This document shows, in pieces, positions 23,467 through 34,498 of a stretch of 64,000 nt of DNA; position 1 is the first letter of the stretch; each line of letters starts with the position of its first letter. The position numbers and the translations under genes were made by a program. Location of the stretch: assembly GCA_010645155.1 (NCBI GenBank), contig CM021322.1, positions 569,141 to 633,140 of the forward strand. Reading direction: 5' to 3'. This DNA is from Tigriopus japonicus (taxonomy: Eukaryota; Arthropoda; Copepoda; Harpacticoida; Harpacticidae). The notes beneath the pieces were generated by a model. The model saw only the letters and a program-made list of their open reading frames with translations, was not told the origin of the DNA and searched no databases.

Positions 23467-23985
23467 ATGCAGATCTTCATCAAGACCCTTACTGGCAAGA
23501 GCCTTGTCCTAGAGGCTGAGCCGTTCCATGGCATTTGCACCATCAAGGCCAAAGTTTGGAACAAGGAAGGCATTCATCCGGATCAACAACGGCTCATCTA
23601 CGCTGGAAAGCAACTCAAAGATGGCCTCACATTGAGTTACTACGCGATTGAAAAGAATTCCACACTTGATCTGAACCTGCATCTCCGGGGCGGAATGAAG
23701 ATTGTCGTGGAGGATCGAACACGACGGTTTCGAACCTACGACGAAGGCCTCCAACTAGACTCAACCATTGACGATCTCAAAGAATTGATCGCACGAGACA
23801 TATTTGACAATAGTCCTTTTCAATATTTCAACTCTGTTGAAGAGATTAAGACGGATATTCGATTGTATTATTTGAGCAATCTCACACAAGACCATATGAC
23901 ATTACGTCATTACAATATTCAGCCCGACTCTAAATTAAGAATTGAATTTTCTCGGGCCCCTATTGGGGCAGCAATTGGTGCTTAG
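23467..23985 (+). CDS. Tandem ubiquitin-like protein, copy 2 (intact)
   Basis: 172 residues, two ubiquitin folds head to tail. Domain 1 (1-76) aligns to ubiquitin without gaps. Lys 6, 11, 27, 29, 33, 48 and 63 positions and Ile44 are kept, and it ends LRGG, but His68 is Asp, Val70 is Asn and Arg72 is His. Domain 2 (77-172; [35 protein letters not shown]) is far diverged and ends GAAIGA, not Gly-Gly. Arg72 is needed for recognition by the ubiquitin E1 in known systems, so conjugation by the normal route is doubtful. A good acceptor (TTGTTGCAG) ends six bases before the ATG, implying a 5' UTR intron as in many polyubiquitin genes and hence DNA-level duplication. It could be a modifier, a decoy for ubiquitin-binding proteins, or a decaying polyubiquitin gene. 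Confidence 0.75.
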   Translation: MQIFIKTLTGKSLVLEAEPFHGICTIKAKVWNKEGIHPDQQRLIYAGKQLKDGLTLSYYAIEKNSTLDLNLHLRGGMKIVVEDRTRRFRTYDEGLQLDSTIDDLKELIARDIFDNSPFQYFNSVEEIKTDIRLYYLSNLTQDHMTLRHYNIQPDSKLRIEFSRAPIGAAIGA

Positions 23986-24670
23986 CCCAATAGTGGCCCA
24001 AGGAACTAATTCTGTCTAAAGTACCTTACTTCTTAACGAAAAACGTGACTGTGCAAAGGCAGAATAAACACGAAATCATCTTAAGCTTATGTAGTTTTTG
24101 TATTTTGTGAACCATCTGGAGGTATCTAAGAATGGCTAGTATCTAGCGTCATGTATCGTCATGGTATTTGAGCCCCCTTGAATGAGCAAGAACAGCCATA
24201 TTAAAACTGACCGTTATCCAGTGATCGAATGTACTTCTTTGGTTATTGTGAAAAATATGATCGGAGTCGACAATCTATTTTTGTCATGGGCTAAAGGTTC
24301 AGATTTATGTACGCGAAGTGCAGTTTAACTAAAATTTGACATGTATTTGTCAAACGTTGCCAGAATTTTGGACATGGAACTAAGATGTGTCATGCACATT
24401 TTTCCCATGCGGAGTACCAGTCTCTTTCATATATATTGCAATCAAAAAATATTTTTATTAGCTCTATTAACTAATTTCAAAATCGAGCTCAACTAATTGT
24501 TATGGTAATGAATTACTTTAAGATGTAATTGTAACCATAATAAAGTTTCTTTGAATGAAATTTTGGAGAGTAAAAGTTGAAAAAATTCAGAAACCTTTGT
24601 AGTTAGGCTTCATATGTTTTGTACTTTTGGTTTTAAGAACTAGAATTCGAAAAAATGTCTTGGGGGGGGG
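23986..24670. other. Intergenic, 3' flank of the ubiquitin-like gene
   Basis: No coding signal. AATAAA-like TTTATT/AATAAA strings occur around 24063 (AATAAA, plus strand, about 80 bp after the stop) and may serve as polyadenylation signal. A G9 run lies at 24662-24670. Confidence 0.4.
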
Positions 24671-24674
24671 CGGG

Positions 24675-24960
24675 GTTATTATGAAATTTATGGAGAAATG
24701 TTTTCCTTCTTTGTGCATTTTTTGTGATCATTTACTACGGATTGTTCAATAGATTTGCATTCCATGGGTTGAGAAAATAAATGTCATTAGTACTAACTCA
24801 AAAATATTATGGCTTATTTTTTATGATAGAGAAATGCTTTCACCTTTGTGCAAAACTTTTTGTTATGCAATAATTTTGTAACTTTGCACTGTTTAATTGA
24901 TTTACATTCCATGGGTTGAGAAAATAAATGTCAGTAGCACTAACTCAAAAATATGTTTTG
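24675..24960. repeat. Imperfect tandem duplication, about 136-bp period
   Basis: CATTCCATGGGTTGAGAAAATAAATGTCA is found at about 24760 and 24906, followed by near-identical CTAACTCAAAAATAT. The preceding sequences also align with small gaps. Confidence 0.7.
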
Positions 24961-25442
24961 CCCTTGGCCTGTTTTTGCTCAGATGTATTAATGTTCACTG
25001 ATTTAATATCCTTTTGAAGAATAATGTTTTTCTTTTGATTAGAGCTTGCAAATTTGACAAGGAAACCATTTAAACAGCACGATTTTATTTTATATTGACA
25101 AAATTACATTAGTCTTTGTTTTTAGTCGGACTCAAATGCTCATTGAATGTGGAATTAGGCATAGCAGTGTTTGAACTAACACACCATGACTCAATGAACC
25201 ATAAGTACGACATATCTGGATGGTCACTGCCAATCACTTAACGCAAAATTTGGAATGAAAAGTTACATGTCTGGGTAAAAAACAATCGTTAAGAGACACT
25301 GTTACATCCCAGGTCAATCACTAACTGGCCTGTGTGTTTTCCTTGTCAGTATACTATTAATAGGTGTGATAATGAACTAATCAATGATTAAAATAAATCT
25401 ACCATGGTGCTTCACACTTTCAATATCTTTGATCATATCAGC

Positions 25443-25680
25443 GCGTTGTTTTACAGACACTCACTGAATATTTATCTTCCATCATCATAAAAAATGGTCC
25501 CTGAATAGAATGGTCAACAGTGTTGAGCTTTTTCAACATTAATTGCGATGATTTGCTTTACGATTAATTGCGTTGTTTTACAGACACTCACTGAATATTT
25601 ATCTTCCATCATCATAAAAAATGGTCCCTGAATAGAATGGTCAACAGTGTTGAGCTTTTTCAACATTAATTGCGATGATG
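25443..25680. repeat. Tandem duplication, 127-bp period
   Basis: 110 bases at 25443-25552 recur at 25570-25679 with no difference that I can see (starting GCGTTGTTTTACAGACACTC, ending ATTGCGATGAT). It lies in the right arm of the inverted duplication. Confidence 0.9.
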
Positions 25681-25889
25681 TATTTTTTCTAACACTTCTA
25701 AAAGTGTGAGAAAATACTTATTAGTACTTTTTGAGTTGGTTGTTGCGTTTATGAAATGATGGCTTTAATGTGGCGTAGATCCATTTGCGTTTTGAGCTGC
25801 CTGGCATTTTCCTGACGTATTTGTTCAATTTTGGAAAAAGATCTGAAGAATCATAATGGTATCTGCCATATTAAAAAATCATACTTTGT

Positions 25890-26260
25890 CTAGTTTCGTG
25901 AGAAATATGAACAAATTGGACTGTCCATTTTTTGTCATGGCCGTATACCGTGTGGCCGTGTGTGTAGTCATTTGGCTATATACTTTAGGACGATGTGAAC
26001 AAAAGTGTTTTTCAGAAACAAAATTTAGATAAATTCCTTGGATAAATAGATGAAAGGTGGGTGTCACTATTTCGCTACTCGTCCAAAGTCCGTAAAACAA
26101 AATCGAACAACAATTATGTGATGCCATCTTAATACCTTTTTTGTTTTCAACATTCACTCCTTGATGGACCACGTTCACGAAAGACAGGAAGTGGTCCCAA
26201 CGGTTCGCTCGCGCGCCCTAGGCCATCAGACTGGTGTGATAAAGTGAGGTAAAATCTCAC
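25890..26260. repeat. Solo arm of the 46-kb foldback family
   Basis: Resembles the arms at 46290-46620 and 46800-47070: shared tracts include the Lys-Val-Tyr-Ser-Gln coding stretch (about 25960-26000), a CACTCCTTGATGGACCACGT block (26154) and GGCCATCAGACTGGTGTGAT (26221). Only one arm is seen. Confidence 0.6.
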
Positions 26261-26620
26261 ATATGAGATCAATCTGCAAATTGGCAAAGGAAGCCATATT
26301 CCTAAAACTACCATGTATAGATTGGTGAAGTGACTTGAAATGTTCTTCCACTGCAACAGTTGCATCATACACGTAAAATGTGGTTTCTGTCTTGAACTGT
26401 CACCATCAAGCTTATGGGTACTTGAAAGTTTCACAGACAATTGTTGAGCCTCAACCGGATATGCTATTGCTTGGTGGTGATTGTATAGATCATCAAAACT
26501 TCGCGCCATGTCATAAGGCCATGTAGGGCAGCAGAAATCGCAAGACATTTCTCAGTGGAGTAGCATCATTTTTGGTTTGCCACAGTTTTGCCCCGAGGCT
26601 CTCCATATTTGAGTCATCAT

Positions 26621-27355
26621 TAGAGCGGCCGAAAATATTTAATTTAATATAAAAATATTTAATTTAAATATTTTACTGTATTGAACACTTTTTAAATATT
26701 TGGGCTTTTTCTTCCAAACTAAAGGAAAATTCCCTTTGTTTCTTTGAATTGTATCAAGATTCATCATGATTTCCGCATATCTTTCGAAATATTGACAAAC
26801 AATCTGACCTTCCCAAAGCAATATTTTCAAAATCTCCCTTTTTTTAATTCTTAAGCCAATTTTTGAGGTGAATAGTCAACAACTAAATTGGGAAAGTATT
26901 CTGCGTGGGAAAGAAATATTTGGTCGATTTGGCCTTGAAAATTACATTCACGGATTTGAATCTAGAGAAGAAATCACAGCTCCAACCAAAAGAAAATTAG
27001 GGAAACTCTGGGTTGAATGTTCAACCAAATCTTGGCCAAAAATGTTTTGATAAAATCTAGGGTAAAAATAAAGACTGTCAAGAATAACCAATTTTCACTA
27101 CATGGGATGAATGTTTTCCACCAAAGATTTGTCTACCTGCATTTTCGTCGTTGCAAAATCTTCATCAAAAATTTGGATTTTGAATACAAAAGAAGCTCTA
27201 GAAATACCAATCTATTTCCCCTGAATACCTACAAATTTAAATAATTTTTAAATATTTAGGTGCTTTTTCAATATTTTCTTAAATATTTTGATTTTTTTTT
27301 CTTAAATATTATTTAGATATTTGGCCTTGAAAATTAAATATTTTTGGCCGCTCTA
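26621..27355. mobile_element. AT-rich non-autonomous hAT element, 735 bp
   Basis: Ends TAGAGCGGCCGAAAATATTT and its near-inverse AAATATTTTTGGCCGCTCTA, flanked by a perfect 8-bp duplication GTCATCAT (26613-26620 and 27356-27363). The subterminal parts repeat AAATATTT many times. No transposase is encoded. Confidence 0.88.
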
Positions 27356-27363
27356 GTCATCAT

Positions 27364-28165
27364 AAATATTTTTATGGAGCAAATGGAAGAATTGCAGCAA
27401 TGTTGTAATCTTACGATTGTTCTCCTCAAAACAAATGGCAATCTCCCGTTAAAACAAGTATCCATGGTTTGCCAAGTTTTTTGTGCCAGAACAGAGGCGA
27501 ATATGGCTCGAACTGGAAGACATATGAAATGAAAATGAATGTCTACAGGGTGTGCAATAACATTAAAAATGAGAAGTTTTAGATTTTTTGAATATGGGCC
27601 TGCTTTAAGTCATTATGAATGGGAGCGTGTTTATCCGGAATTATTTGCAAAACCTTGTACATCAAGCAAATTCATGGTTCGCTTAATGTCAAGTATTAAA
27701 GTAATTTGTCTGCTTCTCATGTCATATAATTTCTTCAAACTTGACTGCGTAAAATAGGAGATAAAAGTTTTTCCATGAATAAACTATAGGCCCTGCGGTT
27801 AACGCATTTTGATTTTTTTTGACTCAATCCCATAAGCAAAGCTAATTCCAGTTTTTGGCTTCGAGTCTTGACAACTTTTTGACGAGATTAGGCAAAAAGC
27901 AGCGACATCGTAGTGTTAAAAGCATGCACATGAGAGACCAACACCTTATCATGCAAGAGTTCAAGAGATTTTTCCTCACGAAAGTCAATGCTGTACTACA
28001 GGATAACATCATCGATATGTTAACTACATACAAATGCAACCCTAATGTACTGTACAGTAAAAAGCTTCTAGGACTGCAAGTGTTCCTAGTTTTTTCAAAT
28101 TTCGTAGTACATTCAAGAAAGAGTCAAATACTATGCCGTTACTATACCGTTTCCATGCCATTTTA
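27364..28165. other. Intergenic, nothing recognised
   Basis: Short open frames on both strands without known motifs. May be part of the same old element as the next open frame. Confidence 0.3.
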
Positions 28166-28735
28166 TCATTGTGACGAGCCATGGTGGAATTGAGATACTT
28201 TAATTAGAGAGCTCTGAATATGTTTCATAGTTTCATCCACTGAGTGATCATATGTTTCATGTATTACGAAGCGAGTGTAGGTCTCGATCACGTGGCTATG
28301 AAGATTTTGTGTTCCGTCATCACCGTACGTGGAACATGAAAAGAAAGCTTTCGAGGGAACGACTAACATCATAAGAAGCTTTCTAAAATCTAACGCTGAC
28401 CCATTTCTCTTAAATTTGGAAAAAGCAAGCTCACAACGGCCCAAGTTCCGTAGTTTCTGTCTATCAATCCCATCTGATGGGTGTTGTTCCATTTGGCATG
28501 GGTGTCCATTATCGTCGAGGGATATGCGTCCTCGGCGTGATTGATCAATTTGCTTGTCGCCCAACACCAAAGAGTACAATTCATGGAGAGCGTATCCAGA
28601 GCAAACTAGAAATATTACCGTTCCTCGTGGTTCTATTCTGCTGCAATCAGCGGCAAGGCTTTTAGTAAGAGGGGGGCATGGTGGTTGTTTTCTTCTCAGA
28701 ATAAGTAGAGAGAGAACATTTCCCACTCGGTTCAT
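28166..28735 (-). CDS. Unrecognised open frame, 189 codons
   Basis: The longest open frame in this gap. I recognise no family. It is basic, has several Cys and His, no signal peptide and no membrane segment. The first-listed Met context and splice sites were not convincing, and the overlapping plus-strand frames are also open for 60-77 codons, so it may be chance or a relic of a transposable element rather than a gene. Confidence 0.2.
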   Translation of the reverse strand: MNRVGNVLSLLILRRKQPPCPPLTKSLAADCSRIEPRGTVIFLVCSGYALHELYSLVLGDKQIDQSRRGRISLDDNGHPCQMEQHPSDGIDRQKLRNLGRCELAFSKFKRNGSALDFRKLLMMLVVPSKAFFSCSTYGDDGTQNLHSHVIETYTRFVIHETYDHSVDETMKHIQSSLIKVSQFHHGSSQ

Positions 28736-29634
28736 CCAAATTCATCCAGTTCTTCGAGTCTCGTGGGTGGCAATGGTGCATACTTAGCTTTTCAAGCCAA
28801 GACGCACATTGGAAAGCGGGGTGAACCGGGTCAGGTGCCTTGAGTGCGAAGCTTTGACAAGCACCGTTCTCGCTCGCTCTCCTCTATTCGTCGTCCTTTT
28901 CTTCCCTCCCTCTGTCCATCTTTAGTCTTTACTTAAGGCTTATCACATGCAAAGGACCAAGTTGTTCCTCGGCGTAGTCCCACCAACGTTCAACGTTCCA
29001 CGCTTGGAACACTCGGGCCAGCACGACCTTGCTGACGAAAGTTTAGAGAGCGCACCACTCACTCGACTCGAAAACTGAGAGGGGAATAGCCTCGGAGAGT
29101 TTAGTTTCTTTCGAATTCGGTTGAGGGAGGTATTGTAGCAGTTCGGGAGGACTCGACTGAGTGAGTAAGGAATTGATTTTCCTTCAACTGGTGCTTTTGG
29201 ATTCTTACGTCGATCCTAGGTCTCCTTGGGAGACTTGCGAAAACTTTGACTCGAATTCCTTCAGTATAAAAACCTATATTTGCATTGCTCATTTGACTTT
29301 AAAGTATTGTGGACATTTTTCGTTTCTGGAAGTGCGTGTTTTTCTTTGGTGGTGCATGCATTCGAGGACGGGCTTTCTCTTGTGTTTACACGTTCCTCTC
29401 TGCATTTCCATCTTTGGTATCAACATGTCATGAAAGCATAACTGACTTTTTGAAGTGATCTCTTGGCCTCCGTCCAGCATTCTGGTCTGGACAGATTTTT
29501 TGGTGTACTCTCTTTCATTCGTGCGTGGAAGAAAAGTGACCGCAAGTTTCCGTCAGCGCTCAAGCTCTGATCGGACACGACGTCTTGACATATTGTAAGC
29601 CGATTAGCTAGTTTCTCTCCTCATCTTCGAAACC
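28736..29634 (+). promoter_or_regulatory. 5' flank and probable 5' UTR of the first SLC6 gene
   Basis: CT-rich and pyrimidine-rich patches (for example 28870-28920) precede the ATG at 29635, which sits in a good context (AACCATGG). No clear TATA box was singled out. Confidence 0.4.
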
Positions 29635-32600
29635 ATGGCCAACTTCTCGCAACTTCGTCGACGGCAATCGTCTCGGGAGATCCTCTTCCGGCATCAATTC
29701 CATGAAGATTTCGAAGGTCGGGCTCGACATCACTCGGTATCTGGCCGACCGACTCCCCATTTCCAACGGCAACTTTCGGAGACACCTGAGCATGATGAAT
29801 TGGCCTCGCTTATGTGGGAAATGAGGCCTCGATATGCCACCAGCGCTGGCGAGCTCAAGAGGAAGCATAAGCGCGACCGTATGAGACGAGAGGTACACAA
29901 AACTTGATCAAGAATTCAAAGGCTTGTGGGGTCACAGGGTCTTTTGGTTTCGGCTCATTAGTCTTTACGCATACTTTCTAACCCCATTTCTCATAGAGCG
30001 GACAGAGGCATGAATCTGGGGACAAGAATGAAAGTGGTCCACCTCCTGCTCCGAAAAAGACTCACCTCGATACTATAAAGGATGAGGTGGAACCGCCTAG
30101 TCGCGTGAGTTCCACCCACTCATTTGTCCAACCACCAGATCCAGAAGGAGGCGAGACTCGGGAAGCATGGGATTCCAAGATCACCTTCATTCTTGCTACC
30201 ATTGGCTATGCCGTGGGCCTTGGGAATGTGTGGCGGTTTCCATATTTGGCCCAGAAAAATGGTGGAGGTAAGATCCCATATCGTTGTAATCAATCTCTTT
30301 TACATGTCATCAAATAAAAGTTCCCTTGCATTCATTCTCATCTGAGGTTTAACACTTCTGGTAGCTGAATTTGAAAGTTTGCCTTTCGAAAAGCATATCC
30401 GTGAGACCTGGAATTACGTAGAAATATGTAGCTATCAAGTGCAGGAAAGCTTTTAAAGCGAGCCTTGTTGTATGCAAATGCAGTGAGACACCATGGTCAT
30501 TTGGACTCTTATTCAGCATACAGTTCTGGATGTTGGCTTCAGATGTCAATTAAAAAAGATAAGTAAGGCGTGAAAGTGAAGAAAAACCATGAAACATTGA
30601 GAGAAGATGAAACTGTATGACAGAGTTTGAGAAGAAATGAGAAAAGATAACATGAATGTCTTTTTACTCGAGGGTTCCGTGGTCTCCCATGGGGATTATG
30701 ACTTTAAGTGACATCCGACGCTCATGGCATTGGATAGTGTTGCACGTGGGCATAGTCGTTGTAAAACCATTAGAACTAACTTCTCTGCTTGTTGAGTCGT
30801 TTTTTCCTTTGTTGGTTCATGTAGTCCAAAACTTTCTCATGTTGAAGCTTGTGGAGCATTAATGTGATTTTCCATCCCCTCTTTGTTACTTCAGGCGCGT
30901 TTCTGATCCCTTATTGGATCATGCTATTCGCTGAGGGATTACCCATTTTCCTCCTGGAACTGGCCATAGGACAACGATTGCGAAAAGGTTCAATTGGAGC
31001 GTGGAAGCAAATGTCTCCATATTTGGGAGGAATTGGAATCGCCTCTGGTGTTGTCTCGTTCAACGTGGCCTTGTATTATAACACCATCATCGCTTGGTGT
31101 CTCAACTACTTCGTTCGCGTGAGCACTAATCATGAGCTTTTGATGAAATAGTGTGTTTGTTTCAACTTGTCCAAAAATTCAAATTCGAGTCTTGAAAGAT
31201 TGGATCCAATTCTTTGGAATGTAACACCTGAATGGACAGCTTTGTTGAATTTAGCCGACGTCTATCCCTCTCTCTCTTGGACAAAGTTCTTGACCTTATT
31301 TTGTACTTTTACTTGCAGAGCTTTCAATTTCCTCTTCCATGGAGTGTATGTCCTCCCTTCAATAGTTCATTTGCCGAGGAAACGGCCGCAAATTCCTCGA
31401 ATTTCATTCCAGTGGAAGAATGTGGCGTAAGTTTTAACCTTGTCTGGGGCCTGAGGATTTAGATGACAGTGATTGGAAGAAAGACGTGGAATGTCAAGTC
31501 TACATTATGTCTTCTTTCTTTCCCTAGTTGAGCAGCCCGACTCAATATTTTTGGTACCGCGAAACCCTGAACATATCCGACGACATCGAGAACCCAAACA
31601 ACTTCAACTGGATCATTTGCTTGTGTTTGGTGGCTTCATGGCTCTTGGTTTATCTCTGCATGGTTAAGGGAATCACCGAAAATCCCAGTGTGATTTATGT
31701 GACTGCCATTTACCCCTACGTTGTGCTCATCATCTTCTTTGTTCGTGGACTGACATTGGAAGGAATGGAAGATGGAGTCTTGCACTTCTTCACGCCAAGG
31801 GTAAGACATATGTGGAACGGAAGCCTTTCTTGAGTGTCTTTTACCATTTTCGTTCGACTAGCTCACTCACTTGACGTATGTTACTTGAGCGTCCATTTGA
31901 TATTCTTTTGTCTTTCTAGTGGGAACGGTTGGCTGACCCATTGGTTTGGCTGGAGGCTGGCACACAGATTTTCTTCTCACTGGGCTTAGCTTTTGGAGGG
32001 CTGATTGCTTATTCATCCTACAACCCTGTCAATAACAATTGTACACGCGATGCCCTGCTCGTGGCTTTCACCAATTGTTGCACCTCCATGTTTGCTGGTG
32101 TTGTCATTTTCTCTATCATGGGTAAGGACTTGTTCACAAACAAATCTCCGACTAATACCTTAATGGCAAAATGTTTTCTTACTTTTGTACACCTACAGAA
32201 GAGTAATCTCGTGAAGCTTGGCGTAAATTTACCCTTACTTAACTTATCTGTCATTCTCAGGTTTCAAAGCCAACGTTGTTCATAAGGAATGTTTGGCTCT
32301 CCAAAACTCGACCCTTCTTGAGTACTTCCAAACCACAGACATCGTTGTTCCCGAAGATGGATTTGTTCTCTACACTACTCCGGAGGGCGAGCTCCTCAAC
32401 AAATCTGTTCCATTCTGCAGTTTAAAGAAGGAACTTGATAATGTAAGATCTGCTTTTTTTTGCGTCTTTCCGCATCGCGCTCAATCTGAAACATGTCTAC
32501 TTAATGTGATCCTTTGGGCTTGGCTTAACTTATTGGGTTGATAGTCGGATTTGTTTTGCTCCTTTTAGTCTGCCAGTGGCACAGGATTGGCTTTCATCCT

Positions 32601-33655
32601 CTTCACCGAGGCCGTGAACCAATTCCCCTTTGGCAACTTGTGGGCAATCATGTTTTTCCTCATGTTGTTCACTTTGGGTCTGGACTCTCAATTTGGAACT
32701 CTCCAGGGTGTCATCCAATGTGTCATCGATTTGAAGCTAATGCCCAATGTTCGGAAAGAGGTTTTGACAGGTTGGCAAAACTAATTCTACAAATGGAGAC
32801 GTAGCCAGACTAAAACACATCTTGGGATTGCAATTTTCTTTAGGGGTTATTTGCGGTGCTTGCTTGATTATATCAATGGTGTTCTCTCACGGGTCTGGAA
32901 ACTACATCTTCACTCTGTTTGACAACTTTGCTGGTTCCATCCCATTACTTGTTATTGCACTAATGGAGTGCATTGCAGTGGCGTACGTTTACGGGATAAA
33001 AAGGTGAGGCTAGTTGCTATTTGGAGCAAGAAAATGTTCTAAAGTTTGCTTTCAATGGAACAGATTCTGTGACGACATTGAGCTCATGACTGGAAATCGG
33101 CCCAACATTTATTGGATGATTTGTTGGAAATACGTCTCTCCAATTGCCATGACCCTTATCCTGGCGGCTTCGCTACTTGATATGGCAATCAATGGCTCCG
33201 GTTATGAAGCATGGGACAGCGTTTCAGGCCTCAAGACCATGAAATCCTGGCCCATTTGGGCACAGGTTCTAGCCCTCATCTTGATCTCTCTTTCGATCCT
33301 CTGGATTCCTATTGTGGCTTTACTAAAGTAAGTAAATCACTGACTGTTGTTTTTTGTGCCAAAACGTTCCGCAGGGCGCCCTAGAAATCATACATCTTTT
33401 CCTTTGCTTCTGTCCAGGTGTTGTGGAATATCCTTACTGAAACCTGAGCCCGCTGGCTGGTTTCCTGCCGAAGAGCTGAAAAGTTTCTATCAAATTGAGG
33501 ACTATAAGCCATCGAAAGTAGAGAAAGCTCTTTTCGGAATGCGTGACGATGGATCCGAGGGATTGTGCTTCCCGACAATGCCCCATGACCACGTGGCTCC
33601 CCCTGCTCGACCCAAGATCAAAACTGGAGGGGATGATGAGGAAATTACCATGTGA
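29635..33655 (+). CDS. SLC6-family neutral amino acid transporter, copy 1
   Basis: Sodium-coupled symporter closest to SLC6A15/SLC6A17 (B0AT2/NTT4) in remembered sequence. Eleven exons: 29635-29892, 29997-30267, 30895-31118, 31319-31426, 31528-31800, 31920-32121, 32261-32442, 32569-32770, 32844-33003, 33064-33327, 33418-33655; 793 residues. The long cytoplasmic N terminus (about 165 residues) opens [14 protein letters not shown], with an RRxS site for basophilic kinases. Membrane segment 1 has the family core [15 protein letters not shown], followed by QKNGGG; the segment-6 core is [14 protein letters not shown]; segment 8 region is [17 protein letters not shown]. Twelve membrane segments are expected. 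The second extracellular loop is short and has NSS glycosylation sites. A tandem paralogue follows 840 bp downstream in the same direction. Substrate is inferred from family only. Confidence 0.93.
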
Positions 33656-34498
33656 ATCAATTAATGCTAGCCCCAAAATACCGAAGAAGGATGAGAATAC
33701 ACAAAAAAATCACCATCATCTACAGTGGTAGAGCGGTGAAAGACATGTACTTAACCAACACGCAGTCTAAATAGTCTACTTTAGGATATCCCCTTTACTA
33801 CTGTACAAAGTGTTTCCAACACTGTTAATGTCCTTTTAAACTTTAGTTTTATCATGATGAAATTTTTGGAGATGAATAAAAACGCAACTTTTGACCCCAA
33901 ATTGTTCAGTAAAAAACATTCCTATCCAAAAAATGCCAAGACGCATAGCATTCTTACACAAACTGATGCTGGTAATTGGAACAAACAATTACCATTCAAC
34001 CATGGTTACTCCCATATGTGCGGACAGAGCAAAGCACAAATCTGGGTGTATTGTTACATCCATTAAGAATACAGTTGGGACCAAAAGGAGAGGTGGTCAA
34101 TCTGCAGTAGAAGGAGCTGAGGAATATACTGTAATCCTTGCAAACAAATTGAACTTGTCATGAAGGTTTTCAGTGGTGACCTGAAAATTACACACCCTAG
34201 CTCGGTACGAGTACACTTGTTGGTACCTTGTCCTTGCCTATCAAGCTGGATAGAGAGCACTAGTACTGCAGTATAGTAGCATCCCTCTTCAACCGAGACC
34301 ATCATCCCCTGATTTCATAAGTACGAAATGACCTGAATCAAAGATACACCGGACTGCTCTAACTAGAGGAAACGAGGGCGCGGTCTCCTTTTATTGGATG
34401 CATCACGATCCTCCACTGAATAGACAGTTTTATAGTGGCACTCGAGTTTCAAAATTGCTAAGAGCTCTGGCAACCGATAAACTTGAACTGGAATTAAA
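33656..34498 (+). other. Spacer between the two SLC6 genes
   Basis: 3' UTR of copy 1 and upstream region of copy 2. AATAAA at 33875-33880, 220 bp after the stop, is the likely polyadenylation signal. No further coding exon found. Confidence 0.5.
33875..33880 (+). promoter_or_regulatory. Polyadenylation signal of SLC6 copy 1
   Basis: AATAAA in an A-rich context, 220 bp after the stop codon at 33653-33655. Confidence 0.55.

Larger units (their letters stand above)
22650..25770. repeat. Inverted duplication around a ubiquitin-like gene
   Basis: Left arm about 22650-23110 and right arm about 23690-25770 are inverted copies with gaps. Examples: CAACAACCAACTCAAAAAG (22662) versus CTTTTTGAGTTGGTTG (25728); ATCATCGCAATCAATG (22719) versus CATTAATTGCGATGAT (25664); TTCATTGAGTCATGGT (22907) versus ACCATGACTCAATGAA (25184). 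The left arm carries a ubiquitin-like fragment and the right side the intact gene, so the duplication carried the gene. Confidence 0.7.

Noticed and set aside
26147..26548. 133-codon minus-strand frame
   Set aside because: It runs through the solo foldback arm and ordinary flank; no family recognised.
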